Assembly (NCBI GenBank): GCA_029582155.1
Contig: CM055900.1
Coordinates: 44,575,624 to 44,639,623, forward strand
Source: Panopea generosa
Lineage: Eukaryota; Mollusca; Bivalvia; Adapedonta; Hiatellidae
DNA length: 64,000 nucleotides
Direction of reading: 5' to 3'
Part shown: one piece after another, positions 47,360-57,969 of the stretch
Position numbering within the stretch: position 1 is the stretch's first letter
How the letters are laid out: every line of letters begins with the position of its first letter
Position numbers and translations under genes: made by a program
Notes under the pieces: generated by a model
What the model saw: the letters and a program-made list of their open reading frames with translations, nothing else
Told to the model about the DNA's origin: nothing
Databases searched by the model: none

Positions 47360-47474
47360 GGATCTGACACTCGTCAATTCATACAGAATTCTATTAAACG
47401 AGTTTAGGAAAAAAGCACTTTTCCTGGACGAGTTCAATGTAATTATGTATAAATTGACAGAAAGTGTCAGATTC
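47360..47474. mobile_element. 115-bp palindromic (foldback) element
   Basis: Nearly the whole element folds on itself. GATCTGACACT (47361-47371) pairs with AGTGTCAGATT (47463-47473), the arms continue through 'TCAATTCATACAGAATT' opposite 'AATTATGTATAAATTGA', and the centre AGGAAAA-(5 nt)-TTTTCCT closes it. There is no coding capacity and no clear target duplication. Confidence 0.85.
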
Positions 47475-48718
47475 TATTTATCACATTTCTCACGTAGAGA
47501 TAAAAATTAAAGTTAGTAACTTACAAAAGGACAGAACTCTTCCTAGTCCGAATAACCATAACGAGATTTGTAAGTCTGGCCTAAAAAATAATTCTAACTA
47601 AAAGACACATTTATCAATTCGATTATATATTTATTAAACAACAATATTCATTATACTCGCCAAGCACACTTGTTAAAACTTTTTGGACGAGTTTAATAAA
47701 ATTCTAAAGTTGTATAAATACGCGAATTAATATAAAGGTCTGGTGAATCGGCATCCAATCAAAGACGTTCAATGTTGTATTTCACGTGAGTATTATAAAA
47801 CATACGTAATGGATGCATTACATAGTAAACAAGGGTAGATGTGTGATAAACATGAATAAAAGAGAAAGATTGAGAGTAAGAGAGAAAGAAAGGGTGAGAG
47901 ATTGTTGTTTCTTGTTAGTTCTGTTTGCTTTCTCTTTAAACAACGTCTCCCACCTCTACTCTCAACTCCTCTCAAGGTTGGCTCAAGATTCCATACGGAT
48001 GTTAACAAGTTGGTCCTAAAGTTATTTGGTCGTGTTTGAGGGAGACATAAAAATCGTCACTCATGAAGTGGAATTTTCACAGGCATCTGCAAAACTTTTG
48101 AAATTTGAGGCTTTCCATACATTGTTGAACCAATCAGATTTTTTTACATATTCCGGAATGCAGGTACATGTACTAAAAAATGCTGCCCAGACAACCTAAT
48201 TGTTTCCATGGAAATAAAACTGTATATTTTGAATCGTTTACTGTTCCCATGATGCTTGTGATCTATTTATTTCGCTGTATTAAAAAAGTATGCTCTGAAT
48301 AAAATCTTTCATATGATTGTTTTAGAGGCCACGATGTTGTATTTTCATAATTTGTTTCCTATAAAAACCTGACTGCAGCTGTACTACTTACCAAATAGTT
48401 ATTGCACTTAATGTCAGCGATGTATAACTAAAATCCCTGTTATGCCTCGGACAATTCCTGTTATTATTATGTATTCATATGGCAGCCTTTCTGGAATTGT
48501 CAGAGTAGTTGTCTTATGATGTCTTGTCTGTTGCATGTTGTATGATACTATATTGTCTTTTGATTTTTTGGTTGCAAGTATTGTCATATCTATTTATTTT
48601 CCTTTTGTTTACTCCTTGAATGTCTTGTCTAATATCAATTCCCTCAATTCATTATTTCTCCTTGTTCATGTGCTATATAAATTGAAATGAATACGTCGTG
48701 CAGAGTAGGAAAATAATC
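47475..48718. other. AT-rich DNA, no gene seen
   Basis: No gene recognised. 'ACGAGTTTAATAAAATTCT' at about 47686 echoes the arm of the adjacent palindrome. A purine-rich AGAGAAAG tract (47860-47900) is followed by a CT-rich one (47930-47985). Confidence 0.45.
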
Positions 48719-48752
48719 GACACGATGGTCGTACCAATAGCCTTGTCCTTGA
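48719..48752 (+). repeat. solitary 33-bp repeat unit
   Basis: CACGATGGTCGTACCAATAG followed by 'CCTTGTCCTTG' matches the 33-bp unit of the array at 47140-47275. Confidence 0.7.
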
Positions 48753-49357
48753 TATTTGCCCATTTATTCCGGCCAACTCGCTCGGGAATTATCGGATTAT
48801 AGTTGTTTTGTTGAACTTATCGCGGGACGCGATTTAATCGACAAGAACATTCTGATTCTAAAATACACATTACAGAAGCAGAAAAGAACACATCCTTTTG
48901 AACAAATAGTTCATAAAACAACTTTAGTTATAAGGTAGTATGTTAATAATCAGTGTTAAATATGTTATTCTAAAATATCGGACTTATAAGCAATGCCTCT
49001 TTAAAGTTCAATATTGGGTTTAAACTTTTTTTATATTACCGGCTTCCCTGTGCTTTTCTTACATATATTTGTATTTGTACGAAACATGTTACACTTGTAT
49101 GTAAAAAGAATGCATACATCGTCCACATATTGATTTGTTAAAGCTTGTAGAATGAGAGGCAAGCAAAAGTGGGCGAAAATAGTTTAAACATCTTTCCCAT
49201 TTATATATGAACACAAACAAAAATTTAAAAAATATTTTAATAGTGCTTAAAGAATAAAAGCAACACATTGATGTGTTAATATTCAAGCAGACCGAGCTAT
49301 GAGCTGGGTAGTTGTAGAGGGACACATATTTTAGAGAAACATGCGTCAGTGTTTCTA
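48753..49357. other. AT-rich DNA, no gene seen
   Basis: No recognised gene on either strand. A 91-codon minus frame at 49089 has no known domain. Confidence 0.45.
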
Positions 49358-49452
49358 AGGCCATAATAAATTAATTGCTAGATTATCATCCCCGCCAACC
49401 CATTTTAAGAAAAATTTGGATGATAATCTAGCAAATAATTTATAATGGCCTA
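49358..49452. mobile_element. hairpin element with 33-bp arms
   Basis: The left arm AGGCCATAATAAATTAATTG continues with CTAGATTATCATCC (to 49391). The right arm GGATGATAATCTAGC (49418-) continues with AAATAATTTATAATGGCCT (to 49451). The arms are almost exact reverse complements, with a ~27-base loop rich in CC. The size suits a tiny MITE or a stable RNA hairpin. Confidence 0.88.
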
Positions 49453-49916
49453 AGTCTGTATTTTTGAAATTAAAATGATGTATTCAAACTACCAAACCGC
49501 CATTGAACTTTTCTTAAAAAGAAATAAGGCAAGTAAAATATGTTCATCTTCCAAACGGCCTTATATCGATTATTTTTGTTATGGATTAAAATTAAGGTTT
49601 TGAAATGATTTTGGGTCATATACGAGCGACCTTGTATAAATTTGTGAAACATATTATGTTGTTGGTTGTTTAGGAATAGGAACGTTATACTGGATTCAAA
49701 ACAAGTATGAATATGGACATCGCCGGTTACCCCCGGATGTCAATTCTGATTCTCTCCTTATATCACATGATTAATGGAGAGTATCGGAATTGTCTACCCG
49801 TTGGTATTCCACGATTGAATATGGACAGTAAGTGGTTGGTTTAAATTGTCGATCATTTTTTTAGTCCAGAGGCATATAATGCATCTCTAACGAACAAATT
49901 CATGTGACAAATAATT
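49453..49916. other. AT-rich DNA, nothing seen
   Basis: No gene or repeat recognised. Confidence 0.5.
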
Positions 49917-50000
49917 AGAAAAGATATGTCCAACAACATGCGTAGCATGTAATGTACAAGAAAAGAAATGTCTTACAACATACGTAGCATGTAATGGACC
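49917..50000. repeat. 42-bp direct duplication
   Basis: Two units: 'AGAAAAGATATGTCCAACAA' and 'AGAAAAGAAATGTCTTACAA', each followed by CAT.CGTAGCATGTAATG. Confidence 0.85.
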
Positions 50001-50109
50001 AGAACACAAACACAACTACAAGCACAATATTCATAAAACGATCACGTGAATCATTTTGACTTGTTAATCAGGGCAACCATATCATTTAACATGAGGATAA
50101 ATTGCCGGA

Positions 50110-50375
50110 CTCTGTTAGCTTAGTCGGTAGCGCGTCTGACTATCAATATGCGCATCTGACTATCAATATTCGCATCGTTAGTAATTATTAGTTATACGGC
50201 ATTGCGTCTCATTATCATTCGTCTCTCATTACTGATTTAAGTGAGATACCTAATAGTTACCTGTGGAGGTATGCTCGAGTACTAATTAACCTTCCAGGAT
50301 CCCAGGAAAGATGTGTTAAGTAAACTGATCATCGTGTAGCTCTCTGTGGTATAGAAATGCTGTTAAATATTGAAA
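50110..50375 (+). repeat. tRNA-derived SINE, family 3 (second copy)
   Basis: The head GTTAGCTTAGTCGGTAGCGC has a good A-box. The region with TCTGACTATCAATATGCG has been duplicated locally, and the B-box is lost. The body matches the copy at 37195: ATACGGCATTGCGTCTC, ATTCGTCTCTCA, TATGCTCGAGTACTAATTAA, CCAGGATCCCAGGAAAGATG, GCTGTTAAATATTGA. Confidence 0.85.
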
Positions 50376-50790
50376 CACATACAACTTTGTTAAAGATTTT
50401 TCTAAGTTAGAAGCAATATCTGAAAAAATGATGGGTCATTTGTTAAAGAAGATATTTAATCTATGATGACAGTTAAGATCATATAAATATGTGTGTGTAT
50501 ATATTCCGTTGTTGTGATTTCATTTATTGAAATAAATGCATATGATTTAAGTAGTCAGGAATCCTTAACTGTATCCTTTTCATATAAAGCTGACAGTTCA
50601 GGTATGAAAACTGTCTGTCTAGTCCAGATGTGTTGCATATAAAACCATAATATATAATTCATGGTTGAAACCGATTCTATTGGGTTGGTAGATGCCTTAA
50701 TATTATGTCTATTGTTTGCATTATAGCAAGGCACGCTCGCCGTAGTCTGGTTTAGTCAATATTATTTAACTATAATTTTGGTTATATGCT
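50376..50790. other. AT-rich DNA, nothing seen
   Basis: No gene or element recognised. Confidence 0.5.
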
Positions 50791-50900
50791 TAGAAACCCA
50801 TTATAGAATAACATTCATATATGTATATATTTGGGTTTATATTATTAGAAACCCATTATACAATGTCGTTCTTATATGTATATGTTTTACGTTTTATTTT
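50791..50900. repeat. 55-bp direct duplication
   Basis: Two units begin TAGAAACCCATTATAGAATA and TAGAAACCCATTATACAATG, followed by 'TTC.TATATGTATAT'. Confidence 0.8.
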
Positions 50901-51204
50901 CACAAACATATATTAAACACGTATCGTACTAATGGTATACCGTTGTGTACTATTTCAACATATAAACAGAACATGTCAAATACATATTATACCTATATGC
51001 ATGTTTTTTATACCAGCAACAAATACAATTATATCATTTTTTTATTATTGTACAAAACCAGAATAATATAAAATTAGAGTTGTCAGAAAACAACAAAGCT
51101 CGCCCATGGGATAAAACTCACCACCCATGCAAAGATTGAGATTGAAGGCAAACACCAAACTAAACGCAAAAGTTTAACCTTAATGTAAACAGACGTACAA
51201 TTAA

Positions 51205-51800
51205 GTGTAAAAGAGCCATAACTTCGCCAAAATGCAACCCCGAGTTATGGTTCTTGTCTCTGTGTTCAATTGATGATGGTGAACACATGCGAATTTTCAT
51301 TCATATCCAAAAAGTGGTTGCATATAAAGGTTACCTGATAAAAAATACTCTTACCTTATAAATTCAGTCGAATAAGAGTCATAACTGTGCCAATATGCAA
51401 CCCCGAGTTATGGTTCTTGTCTCTGTGTGTTCCATTGATAATGGTGAACACACATGTGAAGTTTCATTAATATCAAATGAGTGGTTGCATAGATATGTTA
51501 CCTGATAAAAAACTTTAACCTGAAAAATTAAGTCGAAAAAGGGCCATAACTGTGCCAAAATGCAATCCAGAGTTATGGTTCTTACTTATACCTGTGTGTT
51601 CCATTAATGATGGTGAATACACATGCAAAGTTTCATTCACATCGAATGAGTGGTTGCATAGATATCTTAAACTTAAACGCAAAAGTTTAACCTGGTTGTC
51701 TACAGACGCAACTAAACGCAAAAATTTAACCTGGGTGTCTAAGTAAAAAAGGGCAATTACTGTGCAAAATGCAATCTAGAGTTATGGTTCTGGAGTGACA
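51205..51800 (+). repeat. ~165-bp tandem repeat
   Basis: Three and a half units begin at about 51213, 51376, 51541 and 51750. Each carries GGCCATAACTGTGCCAAAAT, then GCAACCCCGAGTTATGGTTC, 'CATTGATGATGGTGAACACA' and 'AGTGGTTGCATA'. Shorter sub-repeats of 'AAACGCAAAAGTTTAACCTG' occur at 51165-51185 and 51675-51735. I recall similar sequence as a common dispersed repeat in bivalve genomes; not checked. Confidence 0.88.
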
Positions 51801-51846
51801 GCTGTGTCCTTAAAATGCTACGTCCATTGCTAAAATAAACATGGAC

Positions 51847-51980
51847 TTTGTTTGTTTTGCTAAGTACATAATCATAATAAGCACATAGTGTATGTTTGTT
51901 TTGCTAAGTACATATTCATATTAAGCACATAGTGTATGTTTGTTTTGCTAAGTACATATTCATATTAAGCACATAGTGTT
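51847..51980. repeat. 44-bp tandem repeat, three units
   Basis: Units of 'TGTTTGTTTTGCTAAGTACA' plus 'TATTCATATTAAGCACATAG' plus 'TGTA'. The motif TTAAGCACATAGT also forms the outer edge of the palindrome that follows. Confidence 0.93.
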
Positions 51981-51995
51981 TGTTGGTCGTGCTTG

Positions 51996-52118
51996 ATTAT
52001 TTATCATTAAAATGAAAGTTAACAGTAAATAATTGAAAGAGGTTAAACGCCTTTTGTCAACCTCTTTCAATTCTTTCTTATAAAACTTTCATTTTATTGA
52101 TAAATAACTATGTGCTTA
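51996..52118. mobile_element. long palindrome (foldback) element
   Basis: Arms TTATTTATCATTAAAATGAA and TTCATTTTATTGATAAATAA pair at the outside. AATTGAAAGAGGTT and AACCTCTTTCAATT are exact complements inside, closing a 14-base loop. The 3' arm ends in ACTATGTGCTTAA (to about 52118), the complement of the TTAAGCACATAGT motif in the preceding 44-bp repeats. Confidence 0.88.
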
Positions 52119-52195
52119 ATTTAGAGTCAATGCCACCGATCACTCGACGACGGAGATACCGAACCGAAAACCAACATTAATGCATATATATATAT

Positions 52196-52200
52196 GTGTG

Positions 52201-52259
<59 letters not shown>

Positions 52260-52260
52260 T
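52196..52260. repeat. (GTGC)n microsatellite
   Basis: About 15 nearly perfect tetranucleotides. Confidence 0.97.
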
Positions 52261-52954
52261 ATATTTGTTTTCTACGTGCTATGCATCTTGACGTTTTATT
52301 TTATTGTTTTATAATAAATGATTTACTGATCAACCATGCTTAAAGCCATCTAAATACACAACTGATGACATGTGTTCTTATCGCCAGCTCTTATTTTAGG
52401 GTTTAATTACTTCATATGTCTTTTTAAAAATCATAGTCTTTTATGTTATCGAATAACAGTTGTATCTTTATTGTTTGTTGTTTGTGTTTGTTTGAGTTTT
52501 GACGTAAAATAGCTAGTCCAGCTGGAATTTATTTTTATATGTAAACCGACTCGGAATAAAATTTCTTTTATCTTGGTTCAATTTGTCATGAAACAGCTTC
52601 TACTTTATGTTTAGTTTCCTGCAGGCATTATGTCCTTAGTTAAGATAATTGTAATAATAATCTAATGAGCGCATGGAAATATTCAGTGTACCGTATCTGA
52701 ATATTTTTTAGCTACCGTAATGTTGCCCGTTTATTACCACGTAATGGGTCTGCAGGGGTCGGGGCCATCCCGCTGTAAATCGAACACTAATAGCATGTAT
52801 ACAATTTAAGCAACATTTTGCAAAACATAAATTGTCATTTAATATTAAAATCAACACTTATTTGTTGTTCGTTTTGACTTGCTTAGGTGCAAAAAAAATA
52901 AACATACTTGGTTGTAAGAAACTCATATCGCAAGCACAGGATAGTTATACGCTG
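52261..52954. other. AT-rich DNA, no gene seen
   Basis: No gene recognised. 'GGGGCCATCCCGC' at about 52762 also occurs near 4400 in similar context, possibly an old dispersed repeat. Confidence 0.45.
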
Positions 52955-53041
52955 AATATTCACTATATATACTAGAATATAGGCTCAGACAAAACGTACA
53001 AGCTGATCTTTATCTATATTTCAGCATATATCGAAAGTGTT
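52955..53041. repeat. hairpin A with conserved loop
   Basis: Arms AATATTCACTATATATACTA / ...CAGCATATATCGAAAGTGTT pair imperfectly around the loop TCAGACAAAACGTACAAGCT(GAT). It is a sibling of the hairpin at 53159-53243. Confidence 0.85.
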
Positions 53042-53158
53042 TATAAGAATTAATGTTTTTCACATTTCATAGTTATGTAAACTTGAAAAAAGTAAAACGA
53101 AAGCATTAAAGAATTTATTATTTTGTTCTTTTCGATTTTGCATAATTGCAATACGTTA

Positions 53159-53243
53159 ATATTCACTATATGTTGGAATATCGGTTCAGACAAAACGTAC
53201 AAGCTGATTCTAACCGATATCCCAGCATATAGCGAGAATGTTT
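53159..53243. repeat. hairpin B with conserved loop
   Basis: Arms AATATTCACTATATGTTGGA plus ATATCGGTT against AACCGATAT plus CCCAGCATATAGCGAGAATG: about 30 bp each, few mismatches. The 23-base loop TCAGACAAAACGTACAAGCT(GAT) is identical to that of hairpin A. Confidence 0.9.
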
Positions 53244-53420
53244 AGTTTAATCAATGCTTAACATGTAACACATTTAATATATGAGTAAACTATAGGACAA
53301 AGGGGTAATCTTATAATACTTATAAGCAAATGATTGCCGCCCTATATAGATACAATTTGCACAGATCTCTCGTGTGTATAGAAACCTTCATGAAACGAAA
53401 CAGAAGATTTAAGCAATATT

Positions 53421-54828
53421 TCAAGAGATGATATTTTTAAGGAATGCAATATATAAAAAATAAAAAATTGTTTGTGTCCATTCCAATAAGTAATTTATAG
53501 CGGCAATGTTTTGGGGTTTTTTTCTTCGTTTTAAATATACAATCTGGTTTTTTATACAACGTATTTTATTTAAAATTAATGTCTCTGAAACATGTTTTTG
53601 TTTATAAAATTTACAGCTATTCCTGTACTTCGATATATTCCATTTCATTTCAAATACAATAGTGTTTAATAAATTACATTTATTTGGAACATTGTAATAA
53701 CCAAGTACAATGTTGGCAACTTGCAAAGTGCGTAAGCCTATATCTAATGTGTCAATTACTTTATTAATTATAATCTCAAAGTTCGCTAAAACGGGTTTTA
53801 TAAATTTCGCAGCTAAATAATAAGTGAACAGTAGTTTCTCTTTCACGTTTGCATATAATACAAAGACCGTTAGATACTCCCATTAAACTTAGTCGGTGTT
53901 CAGTGAAAATTGAAATGAGAAGAAATTTTCTACTGAAATTGTTTTGCTTTATTTGAGCAGTAAGCCTTTTTGATATTTATCCCAACGGTGTACCAATCAA
54001 TATTATTTAAGTTTAACTTTTCTTCCCAGTGTTGTTGTGCTTTTGGTTGAGTCGTACTTTTGAATTAATGTAGTACTACGTTTGTATTGGATTCGTTTTT
54101 AATTTGCATGGCGACTTTTTTTTTAGAACTTAGAAGTTTTGCTCTCTCTATATCTAATGTATACAAGCATTTTATGGAGGTCTCAATACTTTGTTCTTTT
54201 AAAGTGTTGACGTATTTCTGAGAAATTGCGCTTTTACTAATTAACCATTCAACTATCCAATTTTGTTTATATTTTAGTTTCCTCAATAGATCATTTTCAG
54301 TGATAAAGAATTTCTTTCCAAATTCTTGTATGTCAGAAATTATCATGATATTTCTTTTAGAAAAAGAAAAGTTTTTTTTTTTTTCTGAAGCAAATTTCAT
54401 GATTTCCAAACAATAGTAGAATTTTTACGTCATTCATTTTGTTTGGTTTGAAAAATTGTTTACAAGATGCCCAAGCTGAAATGGCGTTTTTTATAAAATG
54501 TTGGTATTTTGCTTTGGTTTGACCAGTTAAGACCTTCGATAGAAGAGCAGTTACATATAAAATATTGTTGATTATAAGTAGAATCCGCTGTTTTTTAATA
54601 GAATTTGTCAATTGCATTACAGTGGTCTAGTTTTGAATCTAAAATTTTATAAATTGTCTTAATTTGCATACATCGTATGACGCTATCAAGATAGATCATG
54701 TCAAGGCCACCTTGTCGTGAACTTTGACATATTGTTTGCATTGCTACAAGCGGTTTTCTATTGTTCCAAAAAAACTTGAGCATAATGTTTTCAATATCAT
54801 TTTTTATATTATCCGGTATTCCTCGCAT
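53421..54828 (-). pseudogene. LINE ORF2 C-terminal half (broken)
   Basis: From 54828: IPDNIKNDIENIMLKFFWNN and SRQGGLDMIYLDSVIRCMQI, the thumb-like region after the RT (where ...W..GGL.M.... is typical of L1/Tx1 types), then KQRILLIINNILYVTALLSK, and finally a Cys motif CIIC with 'ETTVHLLFSCKF', readable across frames near 53850. The end is 'INKVIDTLDIGLRTLQVANI' and FYKQKHVSETLILNKIRCIK (53421-53846). At least four frames are needed. Confidence 0.82.
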
Positions 54829-55144
54829 TTCTCGCTCATAATTTATTTTCGATAATACAAAAGTTTTTTAAAAAAGGATTTTCCCTGTAAATGTAAGATC
54901 TCTTGACTTCCATACTTGTAGACAGTTTGTTATTTTGTTGTTGTTTTTTTATATAGTCATATTGCGTTGTTATCAATTTCGTAACTATAACATACACCCA
55001 ATGTTTTAACGTGGTTTTTTGTCGAACTTATATCGTTAAATGTCGGATTTATCTTTTTTTAATTTCCTTAGAAGATTTTAGTAGCATATACACCCAGTTA
55101 ATCGTTTTCACACCAAATCCTAATCTTTATAAACACATTTTGAC

Positions 55145-56000
55145 CTAAGACCACTCGACCCTGTCGAATGCTTTGGTCTTGTCAAAAAAGACTATTAACC
55201 CATCCAAATTGTCTGTATTTGCATGCTTAATGATGTCTTTAATCAGCCGTCGGATGTAAATAGTTCTTTGCAAAATTGAACTTGTTCGTTTAAAATAGAT
55301 GTTATATCAAATTTTATGACCCCGTCAGAGCCTTTTATTTTTGACCATAGCTTTTGTTCCTCCTTTGTTTTACAAGACTTAAAAATATGTAGAAGATTTT
55401 TCGTTTTTCTCTATATAATAAGCCTTAGATCTTATTTTTGCCGCGTTTATTTGTATTACATAGTTATGGTTTGTTTTCATTTGAAAATTTGTTGAATATT
55501 GGCAGTTTATCAAAGTTTGTTGTACTTTTGAGATTTTGTATTTGAAAGTGTTTTTATTTTAGGTTTAGTTAAGTCCCACCATTGTGTTTTCGAATTATAC
55601 TTATTTGTTTCAGTTTCCCATGTACCCCAAACGTTTTTTATTATCCCCTGATATTCTGGGTTTTCTAAAATACTTGCAATTAATTTACAAAGGCCAGGTC
55701 CATGTTTAATATTATCTGTGTTTAATCGAAGTGAAATTGTGTGATGTTCCGTTAACCTACACTGGTCACTGGCAACGTCTGAACTAGATTTACGGCCTAT
55801 TTCTCTATTGACTACATAATTATAATCGCCTGCAATAACATGATTAGAATTGTATTCAGATAACGAGTTATTTATTTGATTGAAAAATAGTTTTCGTGTT
55901 TTGCCATCATTTGGTGAATAAATGTTAGAAACTATATAGTTTGGTATGTTTTCCACGTTCAAAGATATTGAGTTAAGCCTTCCGTTGTCGTCTTCAACAA
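55145..56000 (-). pseudogene. LINE ORF2 endonuclease/linker and RT motif A (broken)
   Basis: The 150-codon open frame 55510-55962 reads IVSNIYSPNDGKTRKLFFNQ and HVIAGDYNYVVNREIGRKSS (endonuclease GD.N motif), TEHHTISLRLNTDNIKHGPG (the S/TDH-like end of the nuclease) and the linker ENPEYQGIIKNVWGTWETET. Downstream, 55145-55200 encodes RT motif A, VFFDKTKAFDRVEW. Between this and 54830 no motif B (QGDPLSP-like) or YADD box was found, which indicates a deletion of the catalytic core. Confidence 0.85.
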
Positions 56001-56649
56001 GGTGCCTACAGTCGAGTTGTAAATGCTTTTTTTATTAAGTGGCCACGCCCCTAGATGTGTTATTGCCATTATTCCAATAATTGGTCACTCCCCATTGTTT
56101 TCCACATAAAAAAGACTCAAATTCACCCAAATTCTAAGTAAGATAATATCGAATTTCTTTTATCCAACCAGAGGAAAATATGGCGGCGTTTTTTTATTTT
56201 CCCTTAAACCGTTAACATTAATTGAACATATTGATAGTGTCATGTTGTATTCATAGGTATATATTTTTTTTTAAATTTAGGACTTAAGTCGTAAATATTT
56301 TTTTGAAATATTAAACATTGAAGTAAAATGCTAAGCGTATGTCCCCTATTGACACTTATTTTGGCGTACTGATAATGTCATGTTTGAAAAAATAACATGT
56401 TTAATCAAGTATATATTAACACTTATTAGACACATTGATAATATCATACTTGGGAGATAAATATCTTTTTTTTTTCTAAGCACATGGTAACCGTTATTGG
56501 ACATACTGATAATATCATATTTGATAAATAAATATTTTTTTCTAATTAAGCATATAAGCCAGTTTCAGATTTTGCCTCAGATTTCAAATTTTTACTTTGC
56601 TTTGCCTGGCTACTGACCGAATGAAGTGTAGCAGAGTTATTGCTTCTTG

Positions 56650-57960
56650 TTCGCTTCTTCACTGGGGTTATCATGTCAACTTCATCAGAGATATCATCCA
56701 ATAAAAAGGCGGATAAGTTCGAGCTCCACCTTCAGACACGTGAATTCCATTCGGATCTGATTGATTAAATCGAGTTTTTACAGCTTGACCATTCCTTTAA
56801 CAAAAAAGCATCATTGTCTAGTATATAGTGCAAGCATTTTGCGTTTTTACAGTTTTCTAGCATACAGTTATTTACATACTTTGCATCATCATTAAACGAA
56901 CTTTTTCCTATTCTTGGCATTATACTTGAAAAAGCTACGGGAGTTTTTGGCCAATATTTGGCGAGCTTATTGATAGCTAATTGGCAGTTCCTAGCAACTT
57001 CCTGTGTTTCGTATTTAGAAATGTCATTTGTGCCCAAATGCATGACGATAACAGATATGTTTTTGTTTACAGATAAATCCACTTTATCTAACATTGAGTC
57101 AATGTTTTGACAGTTTGTCCAGATATGAACACATTTTGTATCTCGTTGTCAATAACATGTAGTCTAGCACAGTTTGAATCACCTAATATCAAGTAAGTAT
57201 TTCTATCAATTTGGTGAGTTTTTTGTTCAGACTTTGTATGGGAACCTTCTTAAGTTCCGTTTTTCGAGTGTCGATATGGCTGTTGTTTTCAAGTGACCAT
57301 CTGTGCACGTTGTTGATTGGTTGCTGCTATGGTGATTTTGAACGTTAGATACATGCATCTCGCGAGGTTCGGTCGACACGCGCTGAATGGCCATCTGATC
57401 GTCGCGTCGGTTATCGTCGTAACGGTTTCAAGTTATCGGCTAATTGGCCCTCCATTATATTGGCTGCGTAGTCACCATACAAGTTTTAACGATACATTCA
57501 TTTTGTTTGTGACCAACATTTCTACAGAAAAAGCAAATCACATTGTTTGGTCAATCCCTTTTCTCATGCTCTGTACTTTTACAGGTCCAGCATAGTTTTG
57601 ATTTGTAGGTTTTTGGTTGTTCGGACTTTTTAAGTAGGGATGGGTCGTAATGCCGCAGTGTTTTCACGATGTGCGGTCATTGTCCATAAAAACTCTCAGA
57701 TTAAATCTCCCTATCTCAACAGTGAAAGGCAATACTGGAACACAGTTAAAGAATTTTATTTAACGGGTTCCGTTTTTGATAACCTTCCTTTGATTTTTGC
57801 TCTTGATATACTTCCAGCAATGATGTCCCCATATTGTGACATTTGGTTCAAAATAGAAGTGTTGGGCATCTCAAAAGGGGCATCTTTTATAGTGATATTT
57901 GTAATAATGTTTTCCGCGTCGGTGATGTTGACAATTCTGTTTTGAATACGAGTGTCCGCT
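56650..57960 (-). pseudogene. LINE ORF1: RRM-like region, zinc knuckles, SGNH domain
   Basis: On the minus strand from about 57950: TIKDAPFEMPNTSILNQMSQ and YGDIIAGS, then FNCVPVLPFTVEIGRFNLRV and FMDNDRTS (about 57650-57900). This resembles the nucleic-acid-binding part of Tx1-type ORF1. Zinc knuckles follow: KHCGITTHPYLKSP (first Cys now a stop) and CWTCKSTEHEKRD (about 57540-57600) with 'CFFCRNVGHK'. An SGNH hydrolase part then has YLILGDSNCARLHV (about 57165-57205, Ser in GDS) and SVIVMHLGTNDIS (about 57020-57060, block III), ending near 56765 (AFSSIMPRIGKSSF). The knuckles precede the esterase, the reverse of the CR1-like copy at 43618-44978. Broken by stops and shifts. Confidence 0.8.
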
Positions 57961-57969
57961 ATGATTAAT

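Larger units (their letters stand above)
53415..57960 (-). mobile_element. decayed L1/Tx1-type LINE with ORF1 and ORF2
   Basis: A minus-strand element running from ORF1 (about 57960-56650) through ORF2 (about 56000-53421). It belongs to the same general group as the relic at 6190-7815, sharing an equivalent endonuclease-linker and a Cys/His C-terminus. Its upstream end runs straight into the 22-bp minisatellite, so the 5' part is either truncated there or the array grew beside it. ORF2 lacks RT motifs B and C, so it is internally deleted. Not active. Confidence 0.85.

Noticed and set aside
47085..47370. Frames open on both strands over the 33-bp repeat
   Set aside because: The repeat length is a multiple of three, which keeps frames open; the peptides are simple 11-residue repeats.
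57317..57945. Two plus-strand frames of about 92 and 101 codons
   Set aside because: They are antisense shadows of the minus-strand LINE ORF1, whose zinc-knuckle and binding-domain motifs are clear.
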